Assembly: GCA_964552325.1 (NCBI GenBank)
Contig: CAZKHA010000179.1
Location: 1 to 6,930 of the forward strand
Length of the DNA stretch: 6,930 bases
Source: CAZKCK01 sp964552325
GTDB lineage: Bacteria > Bacteroidota > Bacteroidia > Bacteroidales > TTA-H9
Direction: 5' to 3'
Position 1 is the first letter of the stretch. Each line of letters opens with the position of its first letter. Below are positions 6,762 to 6,930 of this stretch, piece by piece. The notes under the pieces were generated by a model. It was given only the letters and a program-made list of their open reading frames with translations. It did not search any database and had not been told where the DNA came from. A program made the position numbers and the translations under genes.

Positions 6762-6930
6762 ATGAATACCATGTTTAAGTATAGTGTCTTTGCTGTGGCC
6801 ATATTAACAGCTATATTTTTAGGTAGTTGTAATAAAAATACTCCTATCGAAGAAGAACCAAAAGTGCCCATCACCATGGAAAACATCAAGGTGAGCGATA
6901 ACTTTAACTATGAAATGACAAAGCCTTACA
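6762..6930 (+). CDS. Lipoprotein, N-terminal fragment cut by the right edge
   Basis: An ATG at 6762 opens a frame that runs 56 codons to the window end without a stop. The N-terminus has a lysine at residue 6, a hydrophobic core (residues 8-20) and the lipobox LGSC with Cys23, so a signal-peptidase-II lipoprotein is expected. After the cysteine come a polar linker with EEE at 30-32 and the segment ENIKVSDNFNYEMTKPY. A second ATG at 6771 (residue 4) would give an equally good signal peptide of normal length. The 130-base gap before it suggests its own promoter. The VSDNFNYEMTK style faintly recalls the region after the signal peptide in some large secreted Bacteroidota proteins (LruC/DUF4842-like), but too little is visible to name a family. 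Confidence 0.75.
   Translation, partial: MNTMFKYSVFAVAILTAIFLGSCNKNTPIEEEPKVPITMENIKVSDNFNYEMTKPY

Overview
The window looks like the distal part of a surface-polysaccharide (O-antigen, capsule or exopolysaccharide) biosynthesis locus from a member of the Bacteroidota. The clues are moderate-to-low GC, gene starts that mostly lack Shine-Dalgarno sequences, an acetyltransferase and glycosyltransferases that read like Bacteroidota WcaF, GT2 and GT4 proteins, and a lipoprotein start at the right edge. The phylum is an inference from protein style and leader sequences. No rRNA or marker gene is present to confirm it.

All eight supported genes lie on the + strand. From left to right they are: a multi-spanning Wzy-like polymerase candidate cut by the left edge (1-1251); a GT4 glycosyltransferase (1287-2291); a second GT4 glycosyltransferase (2303-3442); a WcaF-type left-handed beta-helix O-acetyltransferase (3435-3989); a GT2 glycosyltransferase (4004-4765); a second GT2 enzyme resembling dolichyl-phosphate-mannose synthases (4772-5611); and an acyltransferase-3 membrane protein (5621-6631). 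Gaps inside this block are 35, 11, -8, 14, 6 and 9 bases, so the seven genes probably form one transcript. After a 130-base AT-rich gap, the first 56 codons of a signal-peptidase-II lipoprotein (6762 to the right edge) start what is probably a separate unit.

A plausible division of labour is as follows. The four glycosyltransferases add successive sugars to a lipid-linked repeat unit on the cytoplasmic face. WcaF acetylates a sugar there using acetyl-CoA. The Wzy-like protein joins repeat units on the periplasmic face, and the acyltransferase-3 protein adds or transfers an acyl group across the inner membrane. The initiating phosphoglycosyltransferase, the Wzx flippase, the export proteins and the nucleotide-sugar genes are not in the window and would be expected to the left.

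I see no tRNA, rRNA, CRISPR array, insertion sequence or clear terminator. No wholly new system is evident. The most unusual details are two GT2 genes sharing one reading frame across a single TAG, one gene with a near-perfect Shine-Dalgarno in an otherwise SD-free operon, a 16-base leader motif found before two glycosyltransferase genes, and a soluble C-terminal tail of unknown role on the second GT2 enzyme.
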